A DNA stretch of 64,000 nt from Pimelobacter simplex (GTDB taxonomy: Bacteria; Actinomycetota; Actinomycetes; Propionibacteriales; Nocardioidaceae): contig NZ_FOUK01000002.1 of assembly GCF_900114845.1 (NCBI RefSeq), positions 930,001 through 994,000 on the forward strand. The letters are read 5' to 3'. Both the position numbers and the translations under genes were made by a program. Shown piece by piece: positions 17,993 through 30,300 of this stretch. The first letter of the stretch is position 1, and each line of letters opens with the position of its first letter. The notes under the pieces were generated by a model, which had not been told where the DNA came from, made no database searches, and saw only the letters and a program-made list of their open reading frames with translations.

Positions 17993-18835
17993 TCAGAGGC
18001 CGAAGCCCGCCAGCCACGCGCGTACGACGGGGATGTCGACGCGCTGGTAGCCGTCGATGTAGCGGCAGTTGGCCGTGTACCCGTACGACGTCACGCCGAC
18101 GATCGAGCTGCCGAGCCACAGCGAGCCGCCGGAGTCACCGAAGCAGGTGCCGCCGGTGCCGAAGGGGTCCTTCTCGTTGCCGTTGGTCTGGATGATCTGG
18201 GGCGTGATCTTCTGGCCGGGCATGTCGACGTACCGGCGCAGGAGCGGGTAGCTCATCGGGACGGGCTTCTGGGGGCCGGAGTCGGGCTGGCGGACCTCGG
18301 TGCCGTAGCCGACGGCGCGGAAGAGGGTCTTGCGCGGCTGCTTGATCGCGTCGGCGGTGCCGACCGGGGCGAGGGGCGCCGGCGCGATGGTGGTGACGGG
18401 GGCGTCGAGGACGATGACGCCGACGTCGTTCCAGTTGCGCAGGTCGGTGAAGTCGCTGTACTGCGGGTGCGTGTACGCCGTCCCGGACAGGTAGCCCGCC
18501 GCGGCGAGCTCGGCGGAGGTGTAGCCGGCGCTCGGGTCGGCGGCGACCGGGAGCGGGGACGGCGGTGCCTCGGCGATGACGCTGTCGAAGGTGACGAGGG
18601 TCTTGCCGAGCGTCCCGGAGGTGCAGTGGGCGGCCGTGATGAGAACGGTGGGACTGACCAGGGTGGCCGAGCAGCGGAACCGGCCGTCGGCGTCGTAGAA
18701 GGCGATCAGGCCGACGTTCGGATGCAGGTTGCCGTCGGCGGTGCCGCCGGTGCTGGCCGTCGCGGGTGAGGCCGGGAAGACGAGGCCGGTCGCGGCGAGT
18801 GCGGCGACGACCAGGGTCAGGAGACGAGCACGCAT
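17993..18835 (-). CDS. Secreted trypsin-like serine protease (S1)
   Basis: A 280-aa exported protease. The signal peptide covers about residues 1-28 (ending PATAS). The catalytic triad is visible: His in LITAAHC, Asp in NDVGVIVL, Ser in CFGDSGGS. A likely disulphide pair surrounds the His and Ser regions. ATG 18835 was chosen because GGGGG precedes it by about 8 nt. The substrate is unknown. The gene lies between ssrA and the amidohydrolase and shows no operon link. Confidence 0.92.
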   Translation of the reverse strand: MRARLLTLVVAALAATGLVFPASPATASTGGTADGNLHPNVGLIAFYDADGRFRCSATLVSPTVLITAAHCTSGTLGKTLVTFDSVIAEAPPSPLPVAADPSAGYTSAELAAAGYLSGTAYTHPQYSDFTDLRNWNDVGVIVLDAPVTTIAPAPLAPVGTADAIKQPRKTLFRAVGYGTEVRQPDSGPQKPVPMSYPLLRRYVDMPGQKITPQIIQTNGNEKDPFGTGGTCFGDSGGSLWLGSSIVGVTSYGYTANCRYIDGYQRVDIPVVRAWLAGFGL

Positions 18836-18907
18836 ATCTATTTCCCCCTTGTGTGAGCTCGCCACCAGTGGAGCACCGCGCGGCGGCTCAGGGGAAGGGG
18901 TTGCGGG

Positions 18908-19813
18908 TCAAGAAGCGGCGACCGGGTCGCCGACGAGACGCACGGCGTTGTGCCAGCACACGTCGCGCAGCCAGTCATCCCCCAGATCGAGGTCGGCGAG
19001 CCAGCCGAGCTGCTCGGCGTAGCGGAACGGCAGGGTCGGGAAGTCGGAGCCGTAGACGACCTTGTGCCGCAGCGCGCCGAGGCGCGGGACGAGGTCGCGC
19101 GCCGGCTCGCCGCGGCCGCCGTGGGGGTCGGTGAAGAAGGGGGCGAGCGCCATCGACGTGTCGAGGTGGACGCCGTCGTAGCGCTCGGCGAGCGTGACGA
19201 AATCGGCGGTCTCGGGTGCACCCAGGTGGGCGACGACGACCTGCAGCCGCGGGAACCGCGCCAGCAGCCGGGTCATCGCCTCGGGCCCCGTGTACGGCGT
19301 CCCGACCGGCCCTGACCCGACGTGCGCGACGACGGGCGTCCCGCTGTCCTCGAGGACCTCCCAGACCCCGTCGAGCAGCGGGTCGTCGACGTGGAAGCGG
19401 CCCACCTGCGAGTGGACCTTGAACACCGCGACGCCGTCGCGCACCAGCTCGGCGACGTACGACGGCGCCTCGGGCTCCGGGTAGAAGGTCGCGGTCCACA
19501 GCACCTCGGGCACCTCGGCGGCGAACGCCCGGCTCCAGTCGTTGAGGAAGCCGGCCACGCCGGGCTTGTGCGCGTAGGGCAGCGTCGGGAACCGGCGCAC
19601 GCCGAAGTCGCGCAGCAGCCGGAGCCGCTCGTCGGCGTCGAAGCGGTAGCGGATCGGCCAGTCGCGCCCGATCAGCTCTCCCCCGTTGTCGAACTCGCGC
19701 CACACGGCACGCTCGATCGGCGGCGGGAGGAAGTGGACGTGCAGGTCCATCAGGCCGGGCAGCCCGAGGCGCTGCCAGAAGGCGCGGACCTCGGCGGCCT
19801 CGCCGTCAGTCAC
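18908..19813 (-). CDS. Amidohydrolase-family metal-dependent hydrolase
   Basis: A 301-aa TIM-barrel hydrolase of the amidohydrolase_2 type. It has the N-terminal HxH metal motif ([12 protein letters not shown]), a central VVAHVGSGP and [11 protein letters not shown], and the C-terminal Asp in [12 protein letters not shown]. Such enzymes are decarboxylases or C-C/C-N hydrolases on small acids; the substrate cannot be assigned. The GTG start at 19813 overlaps the end of smpB by 8 nt, so translation is probably coupled. Confidence 0.85.
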   Translation of the reverse strand: MTDGEAAEVRAFWQRLGLPGLMDLHVHFLPPPIERAVWREFDNGGELIGRDWPIRYRFDADERLRLLRDFGVRRFPTLPYAHKPGVAGFLNDWSRAFAAEVPEVLWTATFYPEPEAPSYVAELVRDGVAVFKVHSQVGRFHVDDPLLDGVWEVLEDSGTPVVAHVGSGPVGTPYTGPEAMTRLLARFPRLQVVVAHLGAPETADFVTLAERYDGVHLDTSMALAPFFTDPHGGRGEPARDLVPRLGALRHKVVYGSDFPTLPFRYAEQLGWLADLDLGDDWLRDVCWHNAVRLVGDPVAAS

Positions 19814-20309
19814 GCATGCCCTTGAGCCGGCGGCCGATGGCCTCCTGCTTCTCGCGGTCGGCGGTGCGCTCGGCGATCGCCTGGCGCTTGTCCCAGGACT
19901 TCTTGCCCTTGGCCAGCCCGATCTCGACCTTGGCCCGGCCCTTGACGAAGTAGAGCGCCAGCGGGACGACGGTGTGCCCCTTCTCGCTGACCTTGCGCTC
20001 GATCTTGTCGATCTCGAGGCGGTGCAGGAGCAGCTTGCGCTTGCGCCGCGCCGCGTGGTTGGTCCAGGTGCCCTGGGCGTACTCGGGGATGTGCACCCCG
20101 TGCAGCCAGGCCTCGCCGCCGTCGATGTCGACGAAGCCGTCGACCAGGCTCGCGCGACCCAGCCGCAGCGACTTCACCTCGGTGCCCTGGAGGACCAGGC
20201 CGGCCTCGAAGGTGTCCTCGATGTGGTAGTCGTGGCGCGCCTTCTTGTTGGACGCGACGAGCGTGCGCCCGCTCGCGTCCTTCTTGTCCGCACCCGACTT
20301 CTTGGCCAT
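19806..20309 (-). CDS. smpB: SsrA-binding protein SmpB
   Basis: A 167-aa RNA-binding protein that delivers tmRNA to stalled ribosomes. Hallmarks: [20 protein letters not shown], then [13 protein letters not shown], then [12 protein letters not shown], and a basic C-terminal tail with [10 protein letters not shown] that enters the decoding site. The length matches the family. The in-frame ATG at 20309 was preferred to 20336 because MAKK is the usual start. ssrA is on the same strand nearby, as in many actinobacteria. Confidence 0.97.
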   Translation of the reverse strand: MAKKSGADKKDASGRTLVASNKKARHDYHIEDTFEAGLVLQGTEVKSLRLGRASLVDGFVDIDGGEAWLHGVHIPEYAQGTWTNHAARRKRKLLLHRLEIDKIERKVSEKGHTVVPLALYFVKGRAKVEIGLAKGKKSWDKRQAIAERTADREKQEAIGRRLKGMRD

Positions 20310-20376
20310 GCCCACGATTCTCTCAGGACGCCGCAACCGGATTCCGCCCAGGTCGCCCGTCCGCGTCGTACCGGGG

Positions 20377-21675
20377 TCAGAGGTACTGCATGGGGTTGAC
20401 GGCCTCGCCGTTGCGCAGCACGGTGAAGTGCAGGTGGCAGCCGGTCGACCAGCCCGTGGTGCCGGAGTAGCCGACGACCTGGCCGCGCTTGACCCGGGCG
20501 CCCTGGCTGACGGCGTACCGGCTCAGGTGGTTGTAGACGAGCGTGATGTTGGCGCCGTTGACCTTGCCGATGGCGAGGTAGAGGCGGTTGCCGTAGACCT
20601 CGTCGTAGTACTCGCTGATCACGGTGCCGGACTCGCCGGCCCACAGCGCCGCGCCGCAGCCGGTGCCGAAGTCGGTGCCGTTGTGCAGGCCGTAGTAGCC
20701 GTAGATCGGGTGGATCCGCCAGCCGAAGGGCGAGGTGACCGGGCCCGGGCCGGGCTTGGCGAGCAGGCCGCCGGTGTCGCCGTTGTAGCTGCCCCCCTGC
20801 TTCTTCGAGAGCGCCGCGATGCGCGAGCGGATCTTGGCCTCGCGCTTCTCGAGGCGGCGCAGGGCCGCGCGGTCGGCCTCCCGGGCCTGGACGACGGCCG
20901 CCCGGGCGCTGCGGGTGCGGGTGACGAGCGAGGAGACCTGGGCCTCGGTGGCCGCGGCGCGGTCGACGAGGACCTGGACGGTGCGGACGTTGTCGTCGGC
21001 GGCCTTCTTGGCGACGGCCACCTCGTCCCGGGCGGTGCGGACGGCGTCGCGCTGCTGCTGCATCGCGTCCTCGGCCTCCTCGAGCTTGACCAGGGCCTGG
21101 TTCTGCCGCCCGGTCACGACCTCGTACGCCGTCTGGCCGGTGAGGACGTCCTCGATGGTGCCGCTGGTCAGGTAGGACTCCATGAGCGCGATCCGCGCGT
21201 CGTCACCGGTGGCCATCGAGACGACGGCGCGACGGCTGTCGGTGCGCTGGACGACGACGTCCGCGCGGGCCTGGACCAGCGCCGCCTTGGCGAGCGTGAG
21301 CTTCTGCTCGGCGTCGGTGAGCTTGGTGGCGAGCGTCGCCGCGGCGGCCTGCGCCTTGCCGAGGTCGCTGCGCACGGAGGCGAGGCGGGTGCGGGCGGTC
21401 TGGAGCTGGCCCTTGGCCGTCTCGAGACGGCCGGCGATCCTGGCGACCTTCTGACTGGCCTCGTGGATCTCCCCCTTGACGCTGGAGATCTGGCCCCGCA
21501 CCTCGTTCTGGCGGTCCTTGAGGTCGTTGCGGTCGTCGGCCTGGGCCAACGGCATCGCCAGACCGACGACGGCAGCCAGGGTCGCGCCGATGACGACGAG
21601 CCATTGCGGGTGAGCCCATCCCGGCAGCCGATCGAAGGCACGGCGGAGCCAGGGGGCGCTGGGGAAGAAGCGCAC
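20377..21675 (-). CDS. M23 peptidase with coiled coil (FtsEX-linked cell-wall hydrolase)
   Basis: A 432-aa envelope protein: an N-terminal signal or anchor ([17 protein letters not shown]), a long coiled coil from about residue 50 to 295, and a C-terminal LytM/M23 domain with the zinc motifs GLHNGTDFG (HxxxD) and HLHF (HxH). The layout is like EnvC/RipC-type proteins, whose coiled coil is driven by FtsEX. Its position directly after ftsX supports this role in septal peptidoglycan splitting. All visible zinc ligands are intact, unlike EnvC, which is an activator, so direct hydrolysis is likely. Confidence 0.9.
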   Translation of the reverse strand: MRFFPSAPWLRRAFDRLPGWAHPQWLVVIGATLAAVVGLAMPLAQADDRNDLKDRQNEVRGQISSVKGEIHEASQKVARIAGRLETAKGQLQTARTRLASVRSDLGKAQAAAATLATKLTDAEQKLTLAKAALVQARADVVVQRTDSRRAVVSMATGDDARIALMESYLTSGTIEDVLTGQTAYEVVTGRQNQALVKLEEAEDAMQQQRDAVRTARDEVAVAKKAADDNVRTVQVLVDRAAATEAQVSSLVTRTRSARAAVVQAREADRAALRRLEKREAKIRSRIAALSKKQGGSYNGDTGGLLAKPGPGPVTSPFGWRIHPIYGYYGLHNGTDFGTGCGAALWAGESGTVISEYYDEVYGNRLYLAIGKVNGANITLVYNHLSRYAVSQGARVKRGQVVGYSGTTGWSTGCHLHFTVLRNGEAVNPMQYL

Positions 21676-21731
21676 GGGTCAGACCAATCAGTGTTCGGGG
21701 AAGTGAACTGTTCGACCGTAACCGTCCCGGC

Positions 21732-22679
21732 TCACACTTTGACGTATTTGCGGGTCAGCAGGAGTGTCGGGACCAGCGTGAGCAGCGGTCCGAGGATCAC
21801 GATGCCGGGGATCCCGGGCAGGAAGCCCACCAGGGACTGGAAGTAGTCGCCCCAGTCGACCCACGGCAGGAACTGCACGTGCTCGGCCAGGCCGCGTTCG
21901 ACGCCCCAGTACTGGAAGGCCGCCAGCGCACCCGCGGCGAGCCCGACGCCGACGATCGCGGTGACCAGGGCCTCGAGGAGGAAGGGCAGCGCGATGTAGA
22001 GGGTCGAGGCGCCCACCAGGCGCATGATCGCGATCTCGCGGCGCCGCGCGAGCGCGGCCAGCCGGATCGTGTTGGTGACCTGGAGGAGCGCGGCGAAGAT
22101 GAGGAAGGCGGAGCCGATCCACGAGCCGTACTTGAGGACCTTCATGATCCCGAAGATCTGGCCGAGCGCCTTGCGCTGGTCCTTGATCCCCGAGACGCCG
22201 TCGAGGCCCACCAGGGCGCTGGAGATGCCGTCGGCCTCGTTGGGGTCCTTGAGCGTCACCCAGTAGCCCTGCGGCCACTGCTCGACGGTCACCACCGGGT
22301 TGGGCCCGGAGATGGCGCTGTCGGGGATCTGCCCGGACTTGCGGGCGTTGTCGAAGCCCTCCAGCTTGGAGACGTAGCGGAAGGAGCGGACCTCGGGGTT
22401 GTCCTCGATCTCCTGCTCGATCCGCTGCTTCTGCTCGTCGGTCACCTCACCGCTGCCGCAGTTGGGGCTGTTGGAGGGGTCGTCCTGGGTGCACAGGTTG
22501 ACGAGGATCTTGAGCTCGTCGCCCAGCGTGGACCGGGCGATCTTGGCCTCCTGCTGGAGCAGGATGCCGATGCCCGCCAGGGACAGCGAGACGAAGAGCG
22601 TGACGATGACCGCGAGGTGCATCGACAGGTTCCGCCGCAGACCGGTGCGGAGCTCGGTGAAGACGTAGCGCAGCTGCAT
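21732..22679 (-). CDS. ftsX: Cell-division permease-like protein FtsX
   Basis: A 315-aa membrane protein. The first membrane helix follows FTELRTGLRRNLSMH, the conserved FtsX N-terminus. A large extracellular loop (about residues 45-180) contains two cysteines (NLCTQDD and NCGSG). The three C-terminal helices follow, with the ABC-permease-like segment REIAIMRLVGAS. It pairs with FtsE to form the FtsEX complex that controls a cell-wall hydrolase. It lies 21 nt downstream of ftsE and precedes the M23 gene. Confidence 0.96.
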   Translation of the reverse strand: MQLRYVFTELRTGLRRNLSMHLAVIVTLFVSLSLAGIGILLQQEAKIARSTLGDELKILVNLCTQDDPSNSPNCGSGEVTDEQKQRIEQEIEDNPEVRSFRYVSKLEGFDNARKSGQIPDSAISGPNPVVTVEQWPQGYWVTLKDPNEADGISSALVGLDGVSGIKDQRKALGQIFGIMKVLKYGSWIGSAFLIFAALLQVTNTIRLAALARRREIAIMRLVGASTLYIALPFLLEALVTAIVGVGLAAGALAAFQYWGVERGLAEHVQFLPWVDWGDYFQSLVGFLPGIPGIVILGPLLTLVPTLLLTRKYVKV

Positions 22680-22700
22680 GGGAAGGAAGACTCTCCTGGA

Positions 22701-23396
<696 letters not shown>

Positions 23397-23480
23397 GACG
23401 GTACGCCACGGACAAGGCGTGCCGGTGGACGCGTGCGCCGGTGCGTCGCCCTCTCAGGTGCGTCCTCTAGGGTGACCTGC

Positions 23481-24125
23481 GTGCCGACGGTCCTGCGTGC
23501 GCTGCTGCTCTCCGCGCTGCTCACGCTCATCCCCGTCGCGATCGGCGTCGCCGTCTCCGACGACACCGCGCCGCCCCCGGCCCGCAAGCCCGCCGCCTAC
23601 ACGGGCACGCCGCTGAGCGAGTTCGACAGCACGAAGGCCGTCGTCCGACGGGCGCCGTTCTGCGAGCTGGTACCCGCCGAGGCGGTCGCGGCCGCCTTGG
23701 GCGCCGAGGGCACGGCCACCGGCTACGACAACGGCGAGCAGACCGACGCGATCCCCGGGGGTGACGTCGCTCACGAGTACGGCTGCCGGGCCGCCGCCAC
23801 CGCCGCCGGGACCCCCGGCGCGGCCGAGGCCTGGGTGTTCGCTCCCCCCGTGACCGCCGACTGGGCCCAGCGCCTGGTCGCCGAGGCCGGCCGCACGAAG
23901 GGCTGCGCCCCGCTGCCCGGAGCCCCGGCGTACGGCACCCCGTCGGTGGGCCTGCTGTGCACCACCGGCGACCAGCGCAGCGTCACCTTCCGCGGCCTGT
24001 ACGGCGACGCGTGGCTCGCGTGCAGCCTGAGCCTGCCCGCGGGTCTCCCCCAGGACCAGCTCGTCGACCGCGCCGGGCGCTGGTGCGTGGCGGTCGCGCA
24101 GGCCGCCGCCGTCCCCGTCGGCTGA
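23481..24125 (+). CDS. DUF3558-like exported protein
   Basis: A 214-aa protein with an N-terminal hydrophobic signal or anchor (VLRALLLSALLTLIPVAIGV) and a mature domain whose FCELVPAEAVAAALG resembles the DUF3558 core. Four to six cysteines recur at CRAA, CAPL, LLCTT and WLACSL, WCVAV, so disulphides are likely. The GTG start at 23481 is supported by the signal peptide. It is transcribed away from ftsE and shares its upstream region. Confidence 0.65.
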   Translation: MPTVLRALLLSALLTLIPVAIGVAVSDDTAPPPARKPAAYTGTPLSEFDSTKAVVRRAPFCELVPAEAVAAALGAEGTATGYDNGEQTDAIPGGDVAHEYGCRAAATAAGTPGAAEAWVFAPPVTADWAQRLVAEAGRTKGCAPLPGAPAYGTPSVGLLCTTGDQRSVTFRGLYGDAWLACSLSLPAGLPQDQLVDRAGRWCVAVAQAAAVPVG

Positions 24126-24218
24126 CCTCGCCACGGCGCCTGGGACCCGGTCCCGCAAATCCCGGGACGACGTCCCGGAGCGCTCAGGCGCGCCGCGGGA
24201 CGACCGAACGGTGTCGTC

Positions 24219-26012
24219 ATGCTGCATCTCGTGCGTGCGGGCGGTCTCGGCGTGGCCGGGCTCGCCCTCGCGGTGGCAGGCCTTGCGATCCCCGCCTCCG
24301 CCACCGAGCCGTCCCGGGCCGACGGGGACGACCGGCCGGGCCTGAGCGCGGCCGAGGCCCGGATGCTGGCCACGGACCCCGCGGTCGACGTGGCGCCCGA
24401 CGGCACCCTCTTCGCGGTCGACGAGTGGACCGCGCCGGCCACGGCCGGCGCCGACGCCCCACCGAGCGCCGCCGACGACGGCACCCGGCTCGCGCGCGGG
24501 GAGGCACTGCCCTCGGCCACGCTGGCCGACACCTTCACGCTGCACAGCCGGCCCGGTGCGAACCGCACGATCTACCTCGACTTCAACGGCGGCACGCTGC
24601 TGTCGAGCAACTCGTGGCTGCTCAACGGGCTGAGCACGCTCCTCTTCCCGGGCTGGTCGCTCGACGGGTCGGCGTCCTTCTCCGACGCCGAGCGCACCGT
24701 CGTCCAGGAGGTCTGGGCCCGGGTCGCCGAGGACTACTCCCCCTTCGACATCGACGTCACCACCCAGGAGCCGCCGGCGGGTGCGCTGTGGCGCAGCTCG
24801 TCGAGCGACCCGACGTACGGGACCCGGGTGGCGTTCGCCTCGGGCGGCTCGATCCAGACCCAGCTCTGCGGCGGCGCGTGCGGCGGCATCGCCTGGATCG
24901 GCACCTTCGACTCCGTCACCAACGGCGAGACCCGCAGCCCGGCCTGGGTGTTCCCGTCGTCGCTGGGCAACAAGGCCAAGAACATGGCCGAGGCGGCCTC
25001 GCACGAGGCCGGGCACACCCTCGGCCTCGGGCACGACGGCACCAGCAGCAGCGGCTACTACGCCGGCAACACCCTGTGGGGCCCGCTCATGGGCAGCCCC
25101 TACTCCGCCGGCGTGACCCAGTGGTCGCGCGGGGACTACCCGTCGGCCAACAACCGCGAGGACGACTTCGCGGTGCTCGGCGCGAACGGCGCGAGCCTGC
25201 GGCCCGACGAGGCGGGCAGCACGCCGGCCACCGCGCTCCCCCTCGCCGCCCTGCCCGGTGGCAGCGGCGTGATCACCGGCCGCGACGACCGCGACTGGTA
25301 CGCCGTCACCGACTGCACCGGCACCGTCACCGCGAGCGCCTCCCCCGCACCCGTCGGCCCGAACCTCGACCTCCGCGTCGAGCTGCGCGACAGCGCCGGC
25401 ACCCTGCTCCACGCCGCCGCACCCGCCACCACCCGGACCTCCGCCGCCGTCACCGGCCTCGGGGCGACCGTCACCGGCACCCTGCGCGGCGGCCCCTACT
25501 ACGTCGCCGTCTCCGGCGCCGGCTCGCTCTCCGGCGGTGGCAGCGGCTGGAGCAGCGGCGGGTACGACTCCTACGGCAGCGCCGGGACCTACCGCCTCAG
25601 CGTCAGCGGGTGCTCCGGCACCCCGGGCAACGGCACCACCGACCCGCCGACCGACCCGCCGCCCCCGGTGAGCTCCGGCAAGCCGCCGTCCGCGGCACCG
25701 GCCACCCGTCCGGGGACGCCGCGCGCGGCCGTCGTCCGGCCCGGGACGCGGGGCGGCCGTCTCTCGGTCGGCGTCCGCTGGACGCCGCCCGCCACCGGCG
25801 GCGCCGCGATCACCGGCTACGTCGTCAAGGCGTTCAAGCTCACGGCCGGCGGCCGGGTGATCGCGACCCGCAGCACCGCGGTGCTCGCGGCGGGGACGAC
25901 GTCGGTCCAGCTGCTGCTGCCGAAGGGCCGCTGGGCCGTCCGGGTCAAGGCGCGCAACAAGCTCGGGTGGAGCGGGTTCAGCCCGCGCTCGGCGGCGGCC
26001 AGGGCCCGCTGA
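24219..26012 (+). CDS. Secreted zinc metalloprotease with fibronectin III domain
   Basis: A 597-aa exported protease. The signal peptide covers about residues 1-28. The catalytic segment contains HEAGHTLGLGHDG (HExxHxxGxxH, three His ligands) at about residues 263-275, with MGSPYS further on as the probable Met-turn. A beta-rich domain follows (GRDDRDWYAVTDC onward, resembling a bacterial pre-peptidase C-terminal domain). A Pro-rich linker leads to a C-terminal Fn3 domain (GAAITGYVVKAF, VRVKARNKLGWSGFSP). Fn3 and PPC-like modules suggest extracellular attachment or substrate binding. Confidence 0.88.
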   Translation: MLHLVRAGGLGVAGLALAVAGLAIPASATEPSRADGDDRPGLSAAEARMLATDPAVDVAPDGTLFAVDEWTAPATAGADAPPSAADDGTRLARGEALPSATLADTFTLHSRPGANRTIYLDFNGGTLLSSNSWLLNGLSTLLFPGWSLDGSASFSDAERTVVQEVWARVAEDYSPFDIDVTTQEPPAGALWRSSSSDPTYGTRVAFASGGSIQTQLCGGACGGIAWIGTFDSVTNGETRSPAWVFPSSLGNKAKNMAEAASHEAGHTLGLGHDGTSSSGYYAGNTLWGPLMGSPYSAGVTQWSRGDYPSANNREDDFAVLGANGASLRPDEAGSTPATALPLAALPGGSGVITGRDDRDWYAVTDCTGTVTASASPAPVGPNLDLRVELRDSAGTLLHAAAPATTRTSAAVTGLGATVTGTLRGGPYYVAVSGAGSLSGGGSGWSSGGYDSYGSAGTYRLSVSGCSGTPGNGTTDPPTDPPPPVSSGKPPSAAPATRPGTPRAAVVRPGTRGGRLSVGVRWTPPATGGAAITGYVVKAFKLTAGGRVIATRSTAVLAAGTTSVQLLLPKGRWAVRVKARNKLGWSGFSPRSAAARAR

Positions 26013-26054
26013 CCCCGCCGTCCCGGCCCGGGTCCCGGAGCCGGGAGCGGAGAC

Positions 26055-27173
26055 CTAGGCGTCCGCCGACTTCTCGGCACCCCGCCGCCAGCGGATGCCC
26101 GCCTCGAGGAAGCCGTCGATGTCGCCGTCGAAGACCGCCTGCGGGTTGCCGGTCTCGTAGCCGGTGCGCAGGTCCTTGACGATCTGGTACGGGTTGAGCA
26201 CGTAGTTGCGCATCTGGTCGCCCCAGCTCGCGGCGACGTCGCCCTTGAGGTCCTTCTTGAGCGCAGCCTCCTCGGCCTTCTTCTTCGCGAGGAGCTTGGC
26301 CTTGAGGACGATCATCGCGGCCGCCTTGTTCTGCAGCTGCGACTTCTCGTTCTGGCAGGAGACCACGATGCCGGTGGGGATGTGGGTGAGCCGGACGGCG
26401 GAGTCGGTGGTGTTGACCGACTGGCCGCCGGGGCCGCCCGAGCGGAAGACGTCGGTGCGGATGTCGTTCTCGTCGACCTCGATCTCGTCGGTCTGCTCGA
26501 GCTGGGGGACGACCTCGACCGCGGCGAACGAGGTCTGCCGGCGGCCCTGGTTGTCGAAGGGGCTGATCCGGACGAGGCGGTGGGTGCCGGCGTCGACGGA
26601 GAGGGTGCCGTAGGCGTAGGGCGCGTGGATCGCGAACTCGGCCGACTTGATGCCGGCCTCCTCGGCGTAGGAGATGTCGTAGACCTCGACGGGGTACTTG
26701 TTGCGCTCGGCCCAGCGCGTGTACATCCGCATGAGGGTCTCGGCGAAGTCGGCCGCGTCGACGCCGCCGGCGCCGGAGCGGATGGTGACGATGGCCTCGC
26801 GCTCGTCGTACTCGCCGGAGAGGAGGGTGCGGACCTCGAGGCCCTCGACGGCCTTCTTGACCTTGGCCAGCTCGGACTCGGCCTCGGCGAGGGTGTCGTC
26901 GTCGGCCTCCTCGGCGGCGAGCTCGGCGAGCACCGCGAGGTCGTCGATGCGCTGCTGGAGGCTGCGGAAGCGCTCCACCTGGCCCTGGAGGGCGGAGAGG
27001 CGGCCGGTGACCCGGGTCGCGTTGGCCTGGTCGTCCCACAGGTCCGGTGCGGCGACCTGGACGCCGAGGTCCGCGATCTCGCGCTCCATCGCGGGCAGGT
27101 CGAGGACCTGCTCGATGGTGTGCATCGTCGACGTCAGCTGCTTGATCTCGGAGTCGTAATCGGGGCCGGCCAC
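26055..27173 (-). CDS. prfB: Peptide chain release factor 2
   Basis: A 372-aa class I release factor recognising UGA/UAA. The catalytic GGQ is in [11 protein letters not shown], and the codon-recognition SPF tripeptide is in [12 protein letters not shown] chose GTG 27173 ([10 protein letters not shown]); TTG 27182 is possible. The gene reads through in one frame, so the programmed +1 frameshift of many prfB genes is absent, as in other actinobacteria. It is normally next to ftsE in this phylum; here two plus-strand genes sit between them. Confidence 0.95.
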   Translation of the reverse strand: MAGPDYDSEIKQLTSTMHTIEQVLDLPAMEREIADLGVQVAAPDLWDDQANATRVTGRLSALQGQVERFRSLQQRIDDLAVLAELAAEEADDDTLAEAESELAKVKKAVEGLEVRTLLSGEYDEREAIVTIRSGAGGVDAADFAETLMRMYTRWAERNKYPVEVYDISYAEEAGIKSAEFAIHAPYAYGTLSVDAGTHRLVRISPFDNQGRRQTSFAAVEVVPQLEQTDEIEVDENDIRTDVFRSGGPGGQSVNTTDSAVRLTHIPTGIVVSCQNEKSQLQNKAAAMIVLKAKLLAKKKAEEAALKKDLKGDVAASWGDQMRNYVLNPYQIVKDLRTGYETGNPQAVFDGDIDGFLEAGIRWRRGAEKSADA

Positions 27174-27368
27174 AAGGCCCAAGGTTACGGCGCGCAGGCG
27201 GCTGGCGGCGAACCGCGGTCGTTCGGGCGAAGAAAACGTGAACCCTTTTCAGAAAACACTGTGCGCGGGGTCACAAACCTGCTTGAATCCGGCCACTCCC
27301 TCCGCCACATGGGCTCCCGTGCCCGTTCCTCTCGGGTGGCATCCCCCCGACCTACGGGACGGTGACGC

Positions 27369-30300
27369 ATGCTCCCTGCGCCGATCGACAGCACCCTGCC
27401 CACGCCCGGCCGCCATCGCGCGGCCCGGGCCTTCCGACGACGCCTGGCCTGGCTCAGCGTCCTGGCGACCGTGGTCGCCACGATGGTGGCCACCGCCGGC
27501 ACGGCGCCGGCCGGCGCCGCCCAGGCCCCCGGGGACGACGTCCCGGCCTGGTCGACCGGCTGGTCGTGGACCTACCAGTCGAACTTCCGCTACCTCGCCG
27601 ACGGGACCGACGTGTCCCTCAACGAGAACGTCACCTACACCGTCGCCGGCGTGGAGACCTTCCAGGGCCAGCCGGCGTACAAGCTCAACATCACCGGCAC
27701 GATCACCGGCGGCAGCGGCAGCGCCGCGGTCGACGGCGTCGGCAACGCCGAGCTGAGCAACTTCGCCGGCTCGGTCTCGGGCACCAAGTTCGTCCGGCGC
27801 TCCGACCTGGCCCTCCTGCAGGAGACCCAGCACCAGAACCTCACCGGCCGGGCCAAGGTCAGCATCATCACCCAGAACATCACCGCGACCATCGACCTGG
27901 TGATGACGCCGACGCGCGGCTGGCGCGCGCTGGCCTTCCCGCTCGACGCGGGCCAGTCCTGGAGCAACGACGTGGACGTCGCCTACAACGGCGGGTTCAG
28001 CTACAACGCGGGCTCCCTGGCGAGCGGCACGTCGACCTTCGACGGCATCTTCTCCTTCAAGGACCCCTCGTCGGTGACCAACGCGACCAGCGCGGTCCCG
28101 ATCGGCTCGGTGAGCACCCGCCGGGTCCACGCGCAGAGCGCCGACGGCCAGACCGTCAACACGCACTGGTGGTCGGCGACCCACCGCAACGACGCCCAGG
28201 AGCTGCTCCGGCTGCCCCTGGACGGCGGCTCGCTGACCCTCGACCGCAAGCTCTCCGCGGCCTCGACCCCGGCCCCCGGCACCACGCTGACCGGCACGGT
28301 CACGCCGTCGCTCTCGTGCGCCGGCGGCGACGTCACCGTCAGCGGCCGGCTGAGCACCGGCGCGGCCGGCGTCCCGGTGAGCATCGCGCTCGACAAGTCC
28401 CCGGTCGACCCGGGCGGCGCGGTCACCGCGACCACGACGACCACCGCCGGCGGCAACTACTCCGCGACGATCGCCGCGCCCGCCGAGGCCGACGGCCTGA
28501 GCAAGACCGGCGCCCGCGCGAGCTGGGGTGTCGTCGTGACGTCCGCCGGCGCGTCCGCGGCCGGCACCCTCGTCGTCACCCCGCGCAGCTGCAGCACGCT
28601 GACCTACACCGGCGACACCTCCGCCGCGCAGGGCAGCACCGCCACCCTCCGCGCGGTCCTCGCCGACCGCACCGGTGGCGACGTCTCCGGGCGCACGGTC
28701 ACCTTCGCCCTCTCCGGCGGCGCGAGCGCCACCGCGACCACCAACGGCGCCGGGGTGGCCGAGACGACGATCTCGGTCGCCGGTCCCCCGCGGTCCGCCA
28801 CCGTCACCGCCACGTACGCCGGCGCGCCCGGCCTCGAGCCGGCCAGCACCTCGTCGGCCTTCACGGTCGGCACCATCGCGACCACGACGACCGTCTCCGC
28901 CGACCCGGCCGTCGTGCCGCTCGGCGAGCCGGTCCGGTTCACCGCCACCGTCGCGCCCGCGCACGGCGGCACCCCGTCGGGCACGGTGCAGTTCCGGGTC
29001 GACGGCGCCGACTTCGGTGCCGCCGTCGCGCTCTCCGGCGGCTCCGCCACCAGCCCCGCGCTGTCGACGCTGACCCTCGGCGACCACACGGTCACCGCGG
29101 TCTACAGCGGCAGCACGGACCACACCGGCAGCACCTCCGCCGCGGTCACCTTCCGCGTGCGCGAGCCGCTCAAGGCGACCACGACCACCTCGACCGTCGA
29201 CCCGTCCACCGCCGTGTACGGCGAGCCGGTCACCCTCGGCGCGACGGTCAGCACCGCCACCGGCACCCCGACCGGTGAGGTCGTCTTCACCGTCGAGGGC
29301 CACGAGGTCGGCCGGGCCGGCGTCTCCCCCGACGGCACCGCCGGCACGACGGTCGCCGACCTCCCGGTCGGCAGCAACCCCGTCGTGGCGACCTACCGCG
29401 GGGACGACGTCTTCGGCGCCAGCGCCGCGTCGCCGCGCACCGTCACCGTCGGCAAGGCCGCCGTCGACGTCACTCTCGACGCCTCGGACTCCTCGACCGT
29501 GACCGGTGAGGCCGTCGGCCTCACCGCGACCGTCGCGGTCCGGGCCCCGGGTGGCGGCGCCCCCGACGGCACCGTCCAGCTGCTCGTCGACGGCAACCCC
29601 GTCGGCGCGCCGGTCGACGTCGTCAACGGTGCCGCGGCCTTCCCGCCGCTGACCACGCTGACCGCCGGCACCCACACCCTGCGGGCGGCCTACTCCGGCA
29701 GCAGCCGGTACGCCGCGGGCGCCGACCAGCGCACGCAGGACGTCTCCCCCGCCGACACCACGGTCGCGCTCGTGGCGAACCCGTCGCCGTCGGTGCAGGA
29801 CGAGAACGTCCGGCTCACCGCCAGCGTCGTCGCCGCCGCCCCCGGCTCGGGGGCACCGACCGGCACGGTCACCTTCCTCTCCGGCGGTGACCCGATCGGC
29901 TCGGCTCCGCTGGAGGCCTCGGCGTCCGGCAGCACCGCCGTCCTCGATCTGGACGACCTGCCGCCGGGCACCCACCAGCTCGTCGCGACCTACGACGGCG
30001 ACGCGGACTACCGCGGCGCCGCGTCGGCCCCGACCAGCCACACGGTGATCGCCGGGACCGCCGTCGCGGCCACCGCGACCGAGCTCTCCTCGAGCGCCAA
30101 CCCGGCCACCTACGGTGACGCGGTCCGCTTCCGGGCCGAGGTCACCACGGCCGACGGCGTGCCGTCCGGCACGGTGCAGTTCTCGCTCGACGGCACCGAC
30201 CTCGGTGCTCCGGTCGCCGTGGACGGCGACGGTGTCGCGCTCAGCGAGGCGGTCACCTCCGCCGAGCCGGGCGACCACACCGTCATCGCCAGCTTCGTGG

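Noticed and set aside
26055..27173. Programmed +1 frameshift in prfB
   Set aside because: The gene is open in one frame from start to stop, with no internal UGA shift site.
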